From NCBI RefSeq assembly GCF_000744705.1, contig NZ_JQML01000001.1:5652017-5716016 (forward strand): a stretch of 64,000 nucleotides of DNA, written 5' to 3'. This DNA is from Streptacidiphilus albus JL83 (GTDB lineage: Bacteria; Actinomycetota; Actinomycetes; Streptomycetales; Streptomycetaceae). The first letter of the stretch is position 1. Every line of letters begins with the position of its first letter. The notes beneath the pieces are model-generated. The model was not told the DNA's origin. It ran no database searches and saw nothing but the letters and a program-made list of their open reading frames with translations. The position numbers and the translations under genes were made by a program. Below are positions 1-10,859 of the stretch, in pieces.

Positions 1-1
1 C

Positions 2-124
2 GACGTGCTCGTCTCCGACGATGTGGTCTTCACCCAGGCCGCCTTCGAGCGCTTCGTGAGCGGCCCTGCCGCGTCCGCGAAGGCCGTTGCCTCCTCGAGC
101 GAGCTCGAAGGGAGCGACGCCTGA
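2..124 (+). CDS. rplD: 50S ribosomal protein L4, C-terminal end (partial)
   Basis: The window opens inside this gene. The frame from base 2 reads [19 protein letters not shown] and stops at TGA 122-124, which matches the C-terminus of actinobacterial L4. L4 is a primary 23S rRNA-binding protein of the large subunit and its loop lines the exit tunnel; that part is outside the window. The stop overlaps the rplW start (ATGA), implying coupled translation. The position directly before rplW fits the S10 operon order, so rpsJ and rplC are expected upstream. Confidence 0.9.
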   Translation, partial: DVLVSDDVVFTQAAFERFVSGPAASAKAVASSSELEGSDA

Positions 125-453
125 TGAGCGACGCAACGATCACCAGCAAGACGTTCACGGACCCCCGTGACGTCCTGGTCAAGCCGGTCATCTCGGAGAA
201 GAGCTACGCGCTCCTCGACGAGGGCAAGTACACGTTCATCGTGGCGCCGGGCTCCAACAAGACCCAGATCAAGCAGGCCGTCGAGGCGGTCTTCGCGGTC
301 AAGGTTGCCAACGTCAACACGATCAACCGTCAGGGCAAGCGCAAGCGCTCCAAGACCGGTTTCGGCAAGCGCAAGGACACCAAGCGCGCCATCGTGACGC
401 TGGCAGAGGGCAGCAAGCCCATCGACATCTTCGGGGCTCCGACCTCCGCCTGA
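124..453 (+). CDS. rplW: 50S ribosomal protein L23
   Basis: A 109-residue protein of normal L23 length for this group. The core reads [13 protein letters not shown] near residue 15 and ends with a basic stretch ([18 protein letters not shown]), typical of L23. L23 binds domain III of 23S rRNA at the tunnel exit and docks trigger factor and SRP. The ATG overlaps the rplD stop, and rplB follows after 42 bases, so it belongs to the S10 operon. The short acidic N-terminal extension before residue 15 is common in actinobacteria. Confidence 0.97.
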   Translation: MSDATITSKTFTDPRDVLVKPVISEKSYALLDEGKYTFIVAPGSNKTQIKQAVEAVFAVKVANVNTINRQGKRKRSKTGFGKRKDTKRAIVTLAEGSKPIDIFGAPTSA

Positions 454-495
454 CGGCGAGTCGGATAACCGAAACGGACGAGGACAGAAGAAGCC

Positions 496-1332
<837 letters not shown>

Positions 1333-1343
1333 GAGCAGTCTCG

Positions 1344-1625
1344 ATGCCGCGCAGCCTCAAGAAGGGGCCCTTCGTCGACGACCACCTCATGAAGAAGGTG
1401 GACGTTCAGAACGAAGCTGGTACCCAGAACGTCATCAAGACCTGGTCCCGGCGCTCGATGATCGTGCCGGCGATGCTGGGCCACACCCTCGCGGTGCACG
1501 ACGGTCGCAAGCACGTCCCGGTGTTCGTCACCGAGTCGATGGTCGGCCACAAGCTCGGCGAGTTCGCGCCGACCCGCACCTTCCGCGGCCACGAGAAGGA
1601 CGACCGCAAGTCGCGTCGTCGCTAA
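1344..1625 (+). CDS. rpsS: 30S ribosomal protein S19
   Basis: A 93-residue protein starting [18 protein letters not shown], the signature start of S19. The frame is open further upstream, but the family start and an AGGAGC ribosome site 7 bases before 1344 fix this ATG. The motif [20 protein letters not shown] is intact. S19 binds with S13 in the 30S head near the A site. It lies in the S10 operon between rplB and rplV. Confidence 0.97.
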   Translation: MPRSLKKGPFVDDHLMKKVDVQNEAGTQNVIKTWSRRSMIVPAMLGHTLAVHDGRKHVPVFVTESMVGHKLGEFAPTRTFRGHEKDDRKSRRR

Positions 1626-1683
1626 TCGGCGGAATTGCGAATGACCGATGGTCGCTCTCCGCTCAAGCGGAGGTGAACCGACC

Positions 1684-2058
1684 ATGACAGACACCAACAA
1701 GGGGACAACCATGGAAGCCAGGGCAGCGGCACGGTACATCCGTGTAACGCCCATGAAGGCCCGCCGCGTGGTGGACCTCATCCGTGGCATGAACGCCACG
1801 GAGGCCCAGGCGGTCCTGCGTTTCGCTCCGCAGGCCGCCAGCGTGCCGGTCGGCAAGGTGCTCGACAGCGCCATTGCCAACGCCGTGCACAACTACAACC
1901 ACAACAACGTGGAGTCGCTGTACGTCGCTGAGGCGTTCGTCGACGAGGGCCCGACCCTGAAGCGTTTCCGTCCGCGGGCCCAGGGCCGCGCGTACCGGAT
2001 CCGCAAGCGGACGAGCCACATCACCGTGGTTCTCGCGTCGAAGGAAGGGACCCGGTAA
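1684..2058 (+). CDS. rplV: 50S ribosomal protein L22
   Basis: L22 folds around the exit tunnel with L4. The conserved body starts at [19 protein letters not shown] and includes [16 protein letters not shown] and [15 protein letters not shown]. Two starts are possible. ATG 1684 has an ideal GGAGGTGA at 1669-1676 with a 7-base spacer and adds [12 protein letters not shown] 1711 gives the common 115-residue streptomycete form but has only a weak GGGG upstream. I chose 1684 on the ribosome site; the product would be 124 residues. The stop TAA shares one base with the rpsC start. Confidence 0.9.
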   Translation: MTDTNKGTTMEARAAARYIRVTPMKARRVVDLIRGMNATEAQAVLRFAPQAASVPVGKVLDSAIANAVHNYNHNNVESLYVAEAFVDEGPTLKRFRPRAQGRAYRIRKRTSHITVVLASKEGTR

Positions 2059-2897
2059 TGGGCCAGAAGGTAAACCCGCACGGGTTCCGCCTCGGCATCA
2101 CCACGGACTTCAAGTCCCGCTGGTACGCCGACAAGCTGTACAAGGACTACGTCAAGGAAGACGTCGCCATCCGTCGGATGATGACGTCCGGCATGGAGCG
2201 CGCCGGCATCTCGAAGGTTGAGATCGAGCGCACCCGTGACCGTGTGCGGGTGGACATCCACACCGCGCGTCCCGGCATCGTCATCGGCCGTCGCGGCACC
2301 GAGGCCGACCGCATCCGCGGCGACCTCGAGAAGCTGACCGGCAAGCAGGTCCAGCTGAACATCCTTGAGGTCAAGAACCCCGAGCTGGACGCCCAGCTCG
2401 TGGCTCAGGGCGTCGCGGAGCAGCTGTCCTCCCGCGTCTCCTTCCGTCGCGCCATGCGTAAGAGCATGCAGGGCACGATGAAGTCCGGCGCCAAGGGCAT
2501 CAAGATCCAGTGCTCCGGTCGTCTCGGCGGCGCCGAGATGTCCCGCTCTGAGTTCTACCGCGAGGGCCGCGTGCCCCTGCACACCCTGCGTGCCAACGTG
2601 GACTACGGCTTCTTCGAGGCCAAGACCACCTTCGGCCGCATCGGCGTGAAGGTCTGGATCTACAAGGGCGACGTCAAGAACATCGCCGAGGTCCGCGCCG
2701 ACAACGCCGCCGCCAAGGCCGGCAACCGCCCGCCCCGCGCGGGTGGCCCGGCCGAGCGTCCCCGTCGTGGGGACCGCCCCGCCGGCGGCGAGCGCGGCGG
2801 CCGTGGTCGTCGTCCCGGCACCGAGGCCCCGGCCGCGGTGACCGAGGCTCCGGCCGAGGCCGTTTCCTCGAACAGCGATTCTGGAACGGAGGCCTGA
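2058..2897 (+). CDS. rpsC: 30S ribosomal protein S3
   Basis: A 279-residue protein starting [23 protein letters not shown] domain with the [11 protein letters not shown] loop lies near residue 75, and the S3 C-terminal domain ([21 protein letters not shown]) near 160. S3 binds the 3' domain of 16S rRNA at the mRNA entry channel. The last 55 residues are a low-complexity Pro/Arg/Gly/Ala tail, an extension usual in actinobacterial S3. It overlaps rplV by one base and precedes rplP by four bases. Confidence 0.98.
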   Translation: MGQKVNPHGFRLGITTDFKSRWYADKLYKDYVKEDVAIRRMMTSGMERAGISKVEIERTRDRVRVDIHTARPGIVIGRRGTEADRIRGDLEKLTGKQVQLNILEVKNPELDAQLVAQGVAEQLSSRVSFRRAMRKSMQGTMKSGAKGIKIQCSGRLGGAEMSRSEFYREGRVPLHTLRANVDYGFFEAKTTFGRIGVKVWIYKGDVKNIAEVRADNAAAKAGNRPPRAGGPAERPRRGDRPAGGERGGRGRRPGTEAPAAVTEAPAEAVSSNSDSGTEA

Positions 2898-2901
2898 CCC
2901 C

Positions 2902-3321
2902 ATGCTGATCCCTCGCAGGGTCAAGCACCGCAAGCAGCACCACCCCAAGCGGCGTGGCATGGCTAAGGGCGGTACCGAGCTGGCGTTCGGTGAGTACGGC
3001 CTCCAGGCCGTCTCCCCGGCGTACGTGACGAACCGGCAGATCGAGTCCGCTCGTATCTCCATCACTCGTCACATCAAGCGTGGCGGCAAGGTCTGGATCA
3101 ACATCTACCCGGACCGTCCCCTCACCAAGAAGCCTGCCGAGACCCGCATGGGTTCCGGTAAGGGTTCGCCGGAGTGGTGGATTGCCAACGTGCACCCCGG
3201 ACGCGTGATGTTCGAGTTGTCGTACCCGAACGAGAAGATTGCTCGCGAGGCGCTCACCCGCGCCGCGCACAAGCTTCCGATGAAGTGCCGGATTGTCCGG
3301 CGCGAGGCAGGTGAGAGCTGA
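2902..3321 (+). CDS. rplP: 50S ribosomal protein L16
   Basis: A 139-residue protein beginning [19 protein letters not shown], with the conserved [19 protein letters not shown] and [15 protein letters not shown] motifs. L16 sits near the A-site tRNA and 5S rRNA and organises the peptidyl-transferase region. It follows rpsC after a 4-base gap and overlaps the rpmC start, giving the standard order rpsC-rplP-rpmC. Length is normal and nothing is unusual. Confidence 0.98.
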   Translation: MLIPRRVKHRKQHHPKRRGMAKGGTELAFGEYGLQAVSPAYVTNRQIESARISITRHIKRGGKVWINIYPDRPLTKKPAETRMGSGKGSPEWWIANVHPGRVMFELSYPNEKIAREALTRAAHKLPMKCRIVRREAGES

Positions 3322-3545
3322 TGTCGGCCACCACCAAGGCTGCAGAGCTTCGCGAGTTCGACGACGAGGCTCTCGTCGCGAAGCTCCGTGAGGCCAAGGA
3401 GGAGCTGTTCAACCTCCGCTTCCAGGCGGCGACCGGGCAGCTCGACAACCACGGACGGCTTCCGCTCGTGAAGAAGCAGATCGCGCGGATCTACACCCTG
3501 ATGCGCGAGCGCGAGCTGGGCATCGAGACGGTGGAGAACGCCTGA
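3321..3545 (+). CDS. rpmC: 50S ribosomal protein L29
   Basis: A 74-residue protein of two predicted helices, with [20 protein letters not shown] and [16 protein letters not shown] as L29 hallmarks. L29 lies near the tunnel exit next to L23. Its ATG overlaps the rplP stop and its TGA overlaps the rpsQ ATG, so the three genes are translationally linked. Confidence 0.97.
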   Translation: MSATTKAAELREFDDEALVAKLREAKEELFNLRFQAATGQLDNHGRLPLVKKQIARIYTLMRERELGIETVENA

Positions 3546-3820
3546 TGACTGAGAACACCAACGAAGAAGCACGCGGCTTCCGCAAGACCCGTGAGGGTCT
3601 GGTCGTCAGCGACAAGATGGACAAGACCGTCGTCGTCGCCGTCGAGGACCGCGTCAAGCACGCGCTGTACGGCAAGGTCATCCGCCGTACGAACAAGCTG
3701 AAGGCGCACGACGAGGCCAATGCCGCGGGCATCGGCGACCGTGTCCTCCTCATGGAGACCCGGCCGCTGTCCGCGACGAAGCGCTGGCGCGTCGTCGAGA
3801 TCCTCGAGAAGGCCAAGTAG
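3545..3820 (+). CDS. rpsQ: 30S ribosomal protein S17
   Basis: A 91-residue protein with the S17 signature [21 protein letters not shown] near residue 13 and the basic [11 protein letters not shown] loop. S17 is a primary binder of 16S rRNA 5' domain helices. It is the last gene before the 106-base gap that separates the S10 part of the cluster from the spc part starting at rplN. Confidence 0.97.
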   Translation: MTENTNEEARGFRKTREGLVVSDKMDKTVVVAVEDRVKHALYGKVIRRTNKLKAHDEANAAGIGDRVLLMETRPLSATKRWRVVEILEKAK

Positions 3821-3840
3821 TAACGAACGCGATTGGGCGC

Positions 3841-3920
3841 GGCCGTATGTGTCCAGGGTTCCTCCGGGAACGCCTGGGTGAGCAGCGGCCGGCCCGGTCC
3901 CGATCGTTGACGATCAGGAG
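3841..3920 (+). promoter_or_regulatory. Structured leader between rpsQ and rplN
   Basis: This is the only sizeable gap between the S10 and spc gene sets. Arms 3853-3862 (CCAGGGTTCC) and 3867-3877 form a 10-bp stem with one bulged G and a tccg loop. GGCCG at 3841-3845 can pair with CGGCC at 3886-3890 around it. A second hairpin, GATCGT-tg-ACGATC (3902-3915), abuts the AGGAG ribosome site of rplN. This could be a processing, attenuation or autoregulatory element; no clear promoter hexamers were found. Confidence 0.45.
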
Positions 3921-3926
3921 AAAGCT

Positions 3927-4298
3927 GTGATCCAGCAGGAGTCGCGACTGCGAGTCGCCGACAACACTGGTGCGAAGGAGATCCTTTGCATCCGTGTTCT
4001 CGGTGGCTCCGGCCGACGCTACGCGGGTATCGGTGACGTCATCGTCGCCACCGTCAAGGACGCGATCCCCGGTGGCAACGTGAAGAAGGGCGATGTGGTC
4101 AAGGCCGTCATCGTCCGCACCGTGAAGGAGCGCCGTCGTCCGGACGGTTCCTACATCCGTTTCGACGAGAACGCCGCCGTCATCCTCAAGAACGCTGATG
4201 GTGACCCCCGCGGCACGCGCATCTTCGGCCCGGTGGGCCGTGAGCTGCGTGACAAGAAGTTCATGAAGATCATCTCGCTTGCGCCGGAGGTGCTCTAG
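3927..4298 (+). CDS. rplN: 50S ribosomal protein L14
   Basis: A 123-residue protein that starts with GTG and reads [19 protein letters not shown], the universal L14 start. The family motif [20 protein letters not shown] is intact. L14 forms part of intersubunit bridges with helix 44 of 16S rRNA. AGGAG lies 6 bases before the GTG, at the foot of a small hairpin. It is the first gene of the spc portion. Confidence 0.97.
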   Translation: MIQQESRLRVADNTGAKEILCIRVLGGSGRRYAGIGDVIVATVKDAIPGGNVKKGDVVKAVIVRTVKERRRPDGSYIRFDENAAVILKNADGDPRGTRIFGPVGRELRDKKFMKIISLAPEVL

Positions 4299-4300
4299 CC

Positions 4301-4663
4301 ATGACGAATCGCGCTGCGAAGTACACCACGAAGAACGCGATGAAGATCAAGAAGGGTGACCTGGTCCAGGTCATCACCGGCAAGGACAAGGGCAAGCAGG
4401 GCAAGGTCATCCAGGCCATCCCTACTGAGGACCGCGTCCTGGTCGAGGGTGTCAACCGGGTCAAGAAGCACACCAAGGTCGGCCAGACCGCCCGTGGTGC
4501 CCAGACCGGCGGCATCGTGACCACTGAGGCCCCGATCCACGTGAGCAACGTTCAGCTCGTCGTGGAGAAGGACGGCAAGAAGGTCGTCACCCGAGTCGGT
4601 TACCGCTTCGATGACGAGGGCAACAAGATCCGCGTTGCCAAGCGAACCGGTGAGGACATCTGA
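4301..4663 (+). CDS. rplX: 50S ribosomal protein L24
   Basis: L24 initiates 50S assembly on 23S rRNA domain I. The KOW motif follows [19 protein letters not shown]. Streptomycete L24 is usually about 107 residues, starting at the ATG at 4340. Here ATG 4301 is in frame and has GGAGGTG within the end of rplN at a good distance, while 4340 has no clear ribosome site. I therefore chose 4301 (120 residues), which adds [13 protein letters not shown]. The TGA overlaps the rplE ATG. Confidence 0.93.
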   Translation: MTNRAAKYTTKNAMKIKKGDLVQVITGKDKGKQGKVIQAIPTEDRVLVEGVNRVKKHTKVGQTARGAQTGGIVTTEAPIHVSNVQLVVEKDGKKVVTRVGYRFDDEGNKIRVAKRTGEDI

Positions 4664-5232
4664 TGACCGACACCTCTGTTGAGAAGGTGACCCCCCGTCT
4701 CAAGGAGCGCTACCGCTCCGAGATCAAGGGTCAGCTGCAGGAGCAGTTCTCCTACGAGAACGTCATGCTGATCCCCGGCCTGGTCAAGGTCGTGGTCAAC
4801 ATGGGTGTGGGCGACGCCGCCCGCGACTCCAAGCTGATCGACGGTGCGGTCCGCGACCTCACCGCGATCACCGGTCAGAAGCCGACCGTGACCAAGGCTC
4901 GCAAGTCCATCGCGCAGTTCAAGCTGCGTGAGGGTCAGCCCATCGGTACCCACGTCACGCTTCGCGGCGACCGCATGTGGGAGTTCCTGGACCGTCTGGT
5001 GTCGCTCGCGCTCCCGCGCATCCGCGACTTCCGCGGTCTGTCGCCGAAGCAGTTCGACGGCAAGGGCAACTACACCTTCGGTCTGACCGAGCAGGTCATG
5101 TTCCACGAGATCGACCAGGACAAGGTCGACCGCCAGCGCGGCATGGACATCACCGTGGTCACCACTGCCCAGACCGACGACGAGGGCCGGGCGCTGCTGC
5201 GTGCCCTTGGCTTCCCGTTCAAGGAGAACTGA
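4663..5232 (+). CDS. rplE: 50S ribosomal protein L5
   Basis: A 189-residue protein with the L5 motifs [18 protein letters not shown] near residue 37, [20 protein letters not shown] and [18 protein letters not shown]5 binds 5S rRNA and contacts the P-site tRNA and S13. In E. coli the S8 repressor binds spc mRNA near the L5 start; no equivalent hairpin was evident at this start. It overlaps rplX and is followed by rpsN after 4 bases. Confidence 0.97.
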   Translation: MTDTSVEKVTPRLKERYRSEIKGQLQEQFSYENVMLIPGLVKVVVNMGVGDAARDSKLIDGAVRDLTAITGQKPTVTKARKSIAQFKLREGQPIGTHVTLRGDRMWEFLDRLVSLALPRIRDFRGLSPKQFDGKGNYTFGLTEQVMFHEIDQDKVDRQRGMDITVVTTAQTDDEGRALLRALGFPFKEN

Positions 5233-5236
5233 GCAC

Positions 5237-5422
5237 ATGGCTAAGAAGTCCCTCATCGCCAAGGCGGAGCGCAAGCCGAAGTTCGGCGTCCGGGGTTACA
5301 CCCGGTGCCAGCGCTGCGGCCGTCCGCACTCCGTGTACCGCAAGTTCGGCCTGTGCCGCGTGTGCCTTCGTGAGATGGCCCACCGCGGCGAGCTGCCGGG
5401 CGTCACCAAGAGCTCCTGGTAG
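5237..5422 (+). CDS. rpsN: 30S ribosomal protein S14, zinc-binding (type Z) form
   Basis: A 61-residue protein beginning [20 protein letters not shown] and CRVC pairs give the four-cysteine zinc ribbon of type Z S14, distinct from the ~100-residue zinc-free form that many actinobacteria keep elsewhere under zinc control. S14 helps build the 30S head. Start ATG 5237 is 4 bases after rplE, with GGAG inside the end of rplE. A 212-base gap with strong RNA structure follows. Confidence 0.97.
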   Translation: MAKKSLIAKAERKPKFGVRGYTRCQRCGRPHSVYRKFGLCRVCLREMAHRGELPGVTKSSW

Positions 5423-5450
5423 TCAGGTAGTTCAGGTAGACATCGAGGTT

Positions 5451-5527
5451 CGCAGGGCCGCCGGCCGAACCACCGTTTTGGGAACTCCTGGGGGAGTCCC
5501 GTAAGGTGGTGAGGTCGGGGCCCTGCG
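5451..5527 (+). promoter_or_regulatory. Nested RNA hairpin between rpsN and rpsH
   Basis: Three concentric pairings are visible: CGCAGGGCC (5451-5459) with GGCCCTGCG (5519-5527); ACCACC (5469-5474) with GGTGGT (5505-5510); and an inner stem 5480-5488 with 5493-5500 (one bulged A, loop 5489-5492). No T-run follows. The same region holds promoter-like hexamers TTGGGA (5478-5483) and TAAGGT (5502-5507) with an 18-base spacer, so it may instead or also start an rpsH transcript. Upstream is a short duplication of TCAGGTAG at about 5423-5439. Confidence 0.5.
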
Positions 5528-5634
5528 CCCCTGATTCGTCTTACTACGCCACAGGTCCCCGCGCCGCGCCCGCTCTGGATAAACCCCGGGCTGCGCGCTT
5601 CGGGAAACCGTGGCGAGAGAGGCCACAGGCCATC

Positions 5635-6042
5635 ATGACCATGACCGACCCGATCGCAGACATGCTGACGCGTCTGCGAAACGCGAACTCGGCCTACCAC
5701 GACACTGTCGTGATGCCCCACAGCAAGATCAAGACTCACATCGCCGAGATCCTCCAGCAGGAGGGCTACATCACGGGTTGGAAGGTCGAGGAGCCGAAGG
5801 AGGGCGAGGTCGGCAAGAAGCTGACCGTCGACCTCAAGTTCGGCCCGAACCGTGAGCGCTCGATCGCGGGCATCAAGCGGATCTCCAAGCCGGGTCTGCG
5901 GGTCTACACCAAGTCCACCGCAATGCCGAAGGTGCTCGGCGGCCTGGGCGTGGCGATCATCTCCACGTCCGCAGGTCTGCTCACCGGACAGCAGGCAGCC
6001 AAGAAGGGCGTGGGTGGGGAAGTCCTCGCCTACGTCTGGTAA
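5635..6042 (+). CDS. rpsH: 30S ribosomal protein S8
   Basis: A 135-residue protein reading [20 protein letters not shown] with C-terminal [20 protein letters not shown], both S8 hallmarks. S8 binds the central domain of 16S rRNA and is the spc-operon translational repressor in E. coli. The frame is open back to 5506, but family alignment places the start at 5635 or at ATG 5641 two codons on. It is preceded by a 212-base structured gap, unusual inside an spc cluster. Confidence 0.96.
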   Translation: MTMTDPIADMLTRLRNANSAYHDTVVMPHSKIKTHIAEILQQEGYITGWKVEEPKEGEVGKKLTVDLKFGPNRERSIAGIKRISKPGLRVYTKSTAMPKVLGGLGVAIISTSAGLLTGQQAAKKGVGGEVLAYVW

Positions 6043-6065
6043 CTAAGGGAAACGGAGGTACAGCA

Positions 6066-6605
6066 ATGTCTCGCATTGGACGGCTGCCCATCCCGGTTCC
6101 CGCCGGCGTGGACGTCACCATCGATGGCCGCACGGTCTCGGTCAAGGGCCCCAAGGGGACCCTGAGCCACACCGTTGCCGCGCCGATCGACATCGCCAAG
6201 GGTGAGGACGGCACTCTGCTCGTCACCCGCCCCAACGACGAGCGTATGTCTAAGGCCCTCCACGGCCTGACCCGCACGCTGGTGGCGAACATGATCACCG
6301 GCGTGACCGCGGGATACCGCAAGTCGCTCGAGATCAGCGGCGTCGGCTACCGAGTCGCAGCGAAGGGCTCCTCGATGGAGTTCGCGCTCGGCTACAGCCA
6401 CCCGATCCTGATCGAGGCCCCCGAAGGCATCGCCTTCGTGGTCGAGTCGCCCACCAAGTTCCACGTGGACGGCATCGACAAGCAGCAGGTTGGCGAGGTG
6501 GCTGCGAAGATCCGCAAGCTGCGCAAGCCCGACCCGTACAAGGCCAAGGGTGTCAAGTACGCCGGCGAGGTCATCCGCCGCAAGGTCGGAAAGAGTGGTA
6601 AGTAA
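6066..6605 (+). CDS. rplF: 50S ribosomal protein L6
   Basis: A 179-residue protein beginning [17 protein letters not shown] and ending with the L6 signature [20 protein letters not shown]. Its two duplicated domains are seen around residues 1-80 and 85-175. L6 supports the sarcin-ricin loop region used by elongation factors. ACGGAGG at 6052-6058 precedes the ATG. rplR starts 3 bases after the stop. Confidence 0.97.
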   Translation: MSRIGRLPIPVPAGVDVTIDGRTVSVKGPKGTLSHTVAAPIDIAKGEDGTLLVTRPNDERMSKALHGLTRTLVANMITGVTAGYRKSLEISGVGYRVAAKGSSMEFALGYSHPILIEAPEGIAFVVESPTKFHVDGIDKQQVGEVAAKIRKLRKPDPYKAKGVKYAGEVIRRKVGKSGK

Positions 6606-6608
6606 CTC

Positions 6609-6992
6609 ATGAGCCTCAGTGTGAAGATCGGCAAGGGCAACGGTTACAAGGCCGCCGCCCGCAAGCGCCGCGCCATCCGCGTCCGCAAGCGCGTCTCCGG
6701 TACGCCGGTGCGTCCGCGCCTGGTCGTGTCTCGCTCCAACCGCCACATCGTGGCGCAGGTGATCGACGACCTCGCGGGCCACACCCTGGCTTCGGCGTCC
6801 ACCCTCGACGTGTCCATCAAGGGCGTCGACGGTGACAAGACCGAGCTGGCAAAGAAGGTCGGAGCCCTGGTCGCCGAGCGCGCCAAGGCCGCCGGCGTCG
6901 AGTCGGTCGTTTTCGACCGCGCGGGCAACCAGTACGCCGGGCGCATCGCCGCCCTGGCGGACGCCGCCCGTGAAGCCGGGCTCGACTTCTGA
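6609..6992 (+). CDS. rplR: 50S ribosomal protein L18
   Basis: A 127-residue protein with an Arg/Lys-rich N-terminus ([20 protein letters not shown]) and a C-terminal [23 protein letters not shown], standard for L18. It binds 5S rRNA with L5. The start lies 3 bases after rplF, inside the spc order rplF-rplR-rpsE. Confidence 0.97.
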   Translation: MSLSVKIGKGNGYKAAARKRRAIRVRKRVSGTPVRPRLVVSRSNRHIVAQVIDDLAGHTLASASTLDVSIKGVDGDKTELAKKVGALVAERAKAAGVESVVFDRAGNQYAGRIAALADAAREAGLDF

Positions 6993-7037
6993 CCCGCTCG
7001 CCCAAGCTGGCGGACGTAAACGAGAGAGGTAAATCCA

Positions 7038-7664
7038 ATGGCTGGACCCCAGCGCCGCGGTAGCGGCGCCGGCGGCGGCACCGGCGGTGGCGAGCGGCGT
7101 GACCGTAAGCGGGATGGTCGTGACGGCGCTCCCGTCGTCGAGAAGACCGCGTACGTCGAGCGTGTTGTCGCGATCAACCGTGTCGCCAAGGTTGTCAAGG
7201 GTGGTCGTCGCTTCAGCTTCACCGCCCTGGTCGTGGTCGGAGACGGCGACGGCACTGTAGGTGTCGGTTACGGCAAGGCCAAGGAAGTTCCCGCGGCCAT
7301 CGCCAAGGGTGTCGAGGAAGCGAAGAAGAACTTCTTCAAGGTTCCCCGCATCCAGGGCACCATCCCCCACCCGATCCAGGGTGAGAAGGCCGCGGGCGTC
7401 GTCCTGCTCAAGCCGGCTTCGCCGGGTACCGGTGTTATCGCCGGTGGTCCCGTGCGCGCCGTGCTCGAGTGCGCCGGTGTCCACGACATCCTGTCGAAGT
7501 CCCTGGGCTCCGACAACGCGATCAACATCGTGCACGCCACGGTCGCCGCGCTGAAGGGCCTCTCGCGCCCCGAGGAGATCGCCGCGCGTCGTGGTCTGCC
7601 GCTCGAGGACGTCGCTCCCGCAGCTCTGCTGCGTGCGCGTGCGGCTGGGCAGGGGGCTGCGTAA
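7038..7664 (+). CDS. rpsE: 30S ribosomal protein S5
   Basis: A 208-residue protein. A Gly/Arg-rich actinobacterial N-terminal extension precedes the S5 double-stranded-RNA fold ([20 protein letters not shown]) near residue 41, and the C-terminal domain contains [19 protein letters not shown]5 shapes the mRNA entry channel and decoding fidelity. GAGAGG lies just before the ATG. Its TAA overlaps the rpmD ATG. Confidence 0.97.
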   Translation: MAGPQRRGSGAGGGTGGGERRDRKRDGRDGAPVVEKTAYVERVVAINRVAKVVKGGRRFSFTALVVVGDGDGTVGVGYGKAKEVPAAIAKGVEEAKKNFFKVPRIQGTIPHPIQGEKAAGVVLLKPASPGTGVIAGGPVRAVLECAGVHDILSKSLGSDNAINIVHATVAALKGLSRPEEIAARRGLPLEDVAPAALLRARAAGQGAA

Positions 7665-7846
7665 TGGCTCGCCTGAAGATCACCCAGACCAAGTCCTACA
7701 TCGGCAGCAAGCAGAACCACCGTGACACCCTGCGTTCGCTTGGTCTCAAGCGGATGCACGACGTGGTCGTGAAGGAGGACCGTCCCGAGATCCGCGGGAT
7801 GGCCCAGACCGTCCGCCACCTCGTCACGGTCGAGGAGGTGGACTGA
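7664..7846 (+). CDS. rpmD: 50S ribosomal protein L30
   Basis: A 60-residue protein starting [20 protein letters not shown], with [13 protein letters not shown], diagnostic of L30. The frame runs back into rpsE, but the family length and the TAATG overlap with rpsE fix the start. L30 lies on the back of the large subunit. rplO follows after one base. Confidence 0.96.
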   Translation: MARLKITQTKSYIGSKQNHRDTLRSLGLKRMHDVVVKEDRPEIRGMAQTVRHLVTVEEVD

Positions 7847-7847
7847 A

Positions 7848-8303
7848 ATGGCGGAGCAGAACCCGCTGAAGATCCACAACCTGCGGCCCGCCCCGGGTGC
7901 CAAGACCGCCAAGACCCGTGTCGGTCGTGGTGAGGCATCCAAGGGTAAGACCGCCGGTCGTGGTACCAAGGGCACCAAGGCGCGGTACCAGGTTCCGGCG
8001 CGTTTCGAGGGTGGCCAGATGCCCCTTCACATGCGCCTGCCGAAGCTCAAGGGCTTCAAGAACCCGTTCCGCGTCGAGTTCCAGGTCGTGAACCTGGACA
8101 AGCTCGGTGTGCTCTACCCCGAGGGTGGCGAGGTCACCGTCGAGGACCTGGTCGCCAAGGGCGCGGTTCGCAAGAACTCGCTCGTCAAGGTGCTGGGCAC
8201 CGGTGAGCTGACCGTGGCGCTCCAGGTTTCGGTTGACGCCGTCTCCGGTTCCGCCGCCGAGAAGATCACCGCCGCCGGCGGCACGGTCACCGAGCTCATC
8301 TGA
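7848..8303 (+). CDS. rplO: 50S ribosomal protein L15
   Basis: A 151-residue protein with the basic glycine-rich N-terminal arm ([20 protein letters not shown]) near residue 27 and [16 protein letters not shown], typical of L15. It is a late-assembly protein binding 23S rRNA domain II. It ends this transcription block: a perfect terminator hairpin follows 27 bases downstream, before secY. Confidence 0.97.
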   Translation: MAEQNPLKIHNLRPAPGAKTAKTRVGRGEASKGKTAGRGTKGTKARYQVPARFEGGQMPLHMRLPKLKGFKNPFRVEFQVVNLDKLGVLYPEGGEVTVEDLVAKGAVRKNSLVKVLGTGELTVALQVSVDAVSGSAAEKITAAGGTVTELI

Positions 8304-8330
8304 GCTCAGGCCTTCGCCTGACGGTAGTTC

Positions 8331-8374
8331 AAAGGCCGGATCCGTCACTCCTCGGAGTGACGGATCCGGCCTTT
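8331..8374. terminator. Perfect 20-bp hairpin after rplO
   Basis: AAAGGCCGGATCCGTCACTC (8331-8350) is followed by a CTCG loop and its exact reverse complement (8355-8374). The arm begins with AAA and ends with TTT, so it could act in either direction. It separates rplO from secY, implying that secY-adk has its own promoter. Confidence 0.85.
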
Positions 8375-8509
8375 GTCGTTCCCCGAACCGTCGAACCCCT
8401 GTGCAAATCCGACGGGGCGGAAGCGTGAATCCGGGCGCACCGAAATCACCTCAAAGTCTGCCTCTCGTACAACTCGCAGCGCGACCGCCGAACCCGTAGG
8501 GCTGCGAGC

Positions 8510-8547
8510 TTCAATTGTGGCTCCACGGACTGTTAGAGTCCGTGGAG
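8510..8547 (+). promoter_or_regulatory. Candidate secY promoter within an inverted repeat
   Basis: The 389-base rplO-secY gap holds the terminator above and then this site. TTCAAT (8510-8515) and TAGAGT (8534-8539), 18 bases apart, resemble vegetative hexamers. The -10 is embedded in a perfect 11-bp inverted repeat: CTCCACGGACT (8521-8531), loop GTTAG, AGTCCGTGGAG (8537-8547). This looks like an operator or a 5' hairpin. Nothing else recognisable lies between 8375 and 8509 or between 8548 and 8680. Confidence 0.4.
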
Positions 8548-8692
8548 TCCACTTGTAGCTTGGCTGCTTCTCTGTCCGCGGAGTCGCTGTCACGCGGGTG
8601 GTTGAGTCCACTGTCCGGCCCCGCTCCGATCCGTGATGGGCCCAGATCCACCGTCCCTCCCGCCGCCTCGGCAGGGAGCTGCAGGAGGCACC

Positions 8693-10002
<1,310 letters not shown>

Positions 10003-10003
<1 letters not shown>

Positions 10004-10674
10004 TGCGAATCGTCCTCGTCGGACCGCCCGGGGCCGGGAAGGGTACTCAGGCCACACTGCTGGCCAAGACCCTGTCCATCCCGCACGTGTCCACCGGTGA
10101 CCTGTTCCGCGCCAACATCAGTCAGGGCACCGAGCTGGGCCTTGCCGCGAAGAGCATCATGGACTCCGGCAAGCTCGTACCGGACGAGGTCACCATCGCC
10201 ATGGCGAAGGACCGGCTGACCCAGCCGGACGCCGCCGGCGGGTTCCTGCTGGACGGCTTCCCGCGGAACGTGGCCCAGGCTCTCGCGCTGGACGGGATCC
10301 TCACCGAGTGGGACATCGCGCTGGACGGCGTGCTGGACCTGGAGGTCCCCGAGGACGAGGTGGTCCGCCGCATCGCGGGCCGCCGGGTGTGCCGCAACGA
10401 CGGCGCGCACATCTTCCACGTGGAGTACAACACCCCCGCCGTGCCGGGCGTCTGCGACGTCTGCGGCGGCGAGCTCTACCAGCGTGGGGACGACAGCGAG
10501 GAGAGCGTCCGCGTTCGCCTTGAGGTCTACCACACGCAGACCGAGCCGATCATCGATTACTACCGGAAGCAGGGACTCGTGACCACGATCCCGGCTCTGG
10601 GCAAGGTGGACGAGGTCACCGAGCGCGCCATCGCGGCGCTCCGGGCGAACAAGGACACCGTCGACTCCGTGTGA
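10003..10674 (+). CDS. adk: Adenylate kinase
   Basis: Catalyses ATP + AMP = 2 ADP in the cytosol. The 223-residue protein has the P-loop GPPGAGKGTQ at residues 7-16, an AMP-binding GFPRN near 87, and a long LID domain with VCRNDGAHIFH and CDVCGGELY, giving zinc-binding Cys/His residues as in Gram-positive Adk. It overlaps secY by ATGA. A strong hairpin terminator follows before map. Confidence 0.97.
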
Positions 10675-10707
10675 GTCGCAGCGCCGACACCCGGCGCACC
10701 GCGCGAA

Positions 10708-10742
10708 CCGGCCGTGACGCCCGCCGAGGGCGTCACGGCCGG
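10708..10742. terminator. Hairpin between adk and map
   Basis: CCGGCCGTGACGCCC (10708-10722), loop GCCGA, and the exact complement (10728-10742) give a 15-bp stem without a T-run, the common actinobacterial form. It suggests partial termination or an attenuator before map. Confidence 0.7.
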
Positions 10743-10859
10743 AGCGCGTTCGGGTGGGCGGTCGTACCGTGGAAGCGGTGCCCGCGGCAGGGACGAGGCA
10801 GCACGTGTGGCAGGCAGGCCGAGTGGCAGGCCGGAGTGGCAGTGGGAAGGCGAGCGAGC

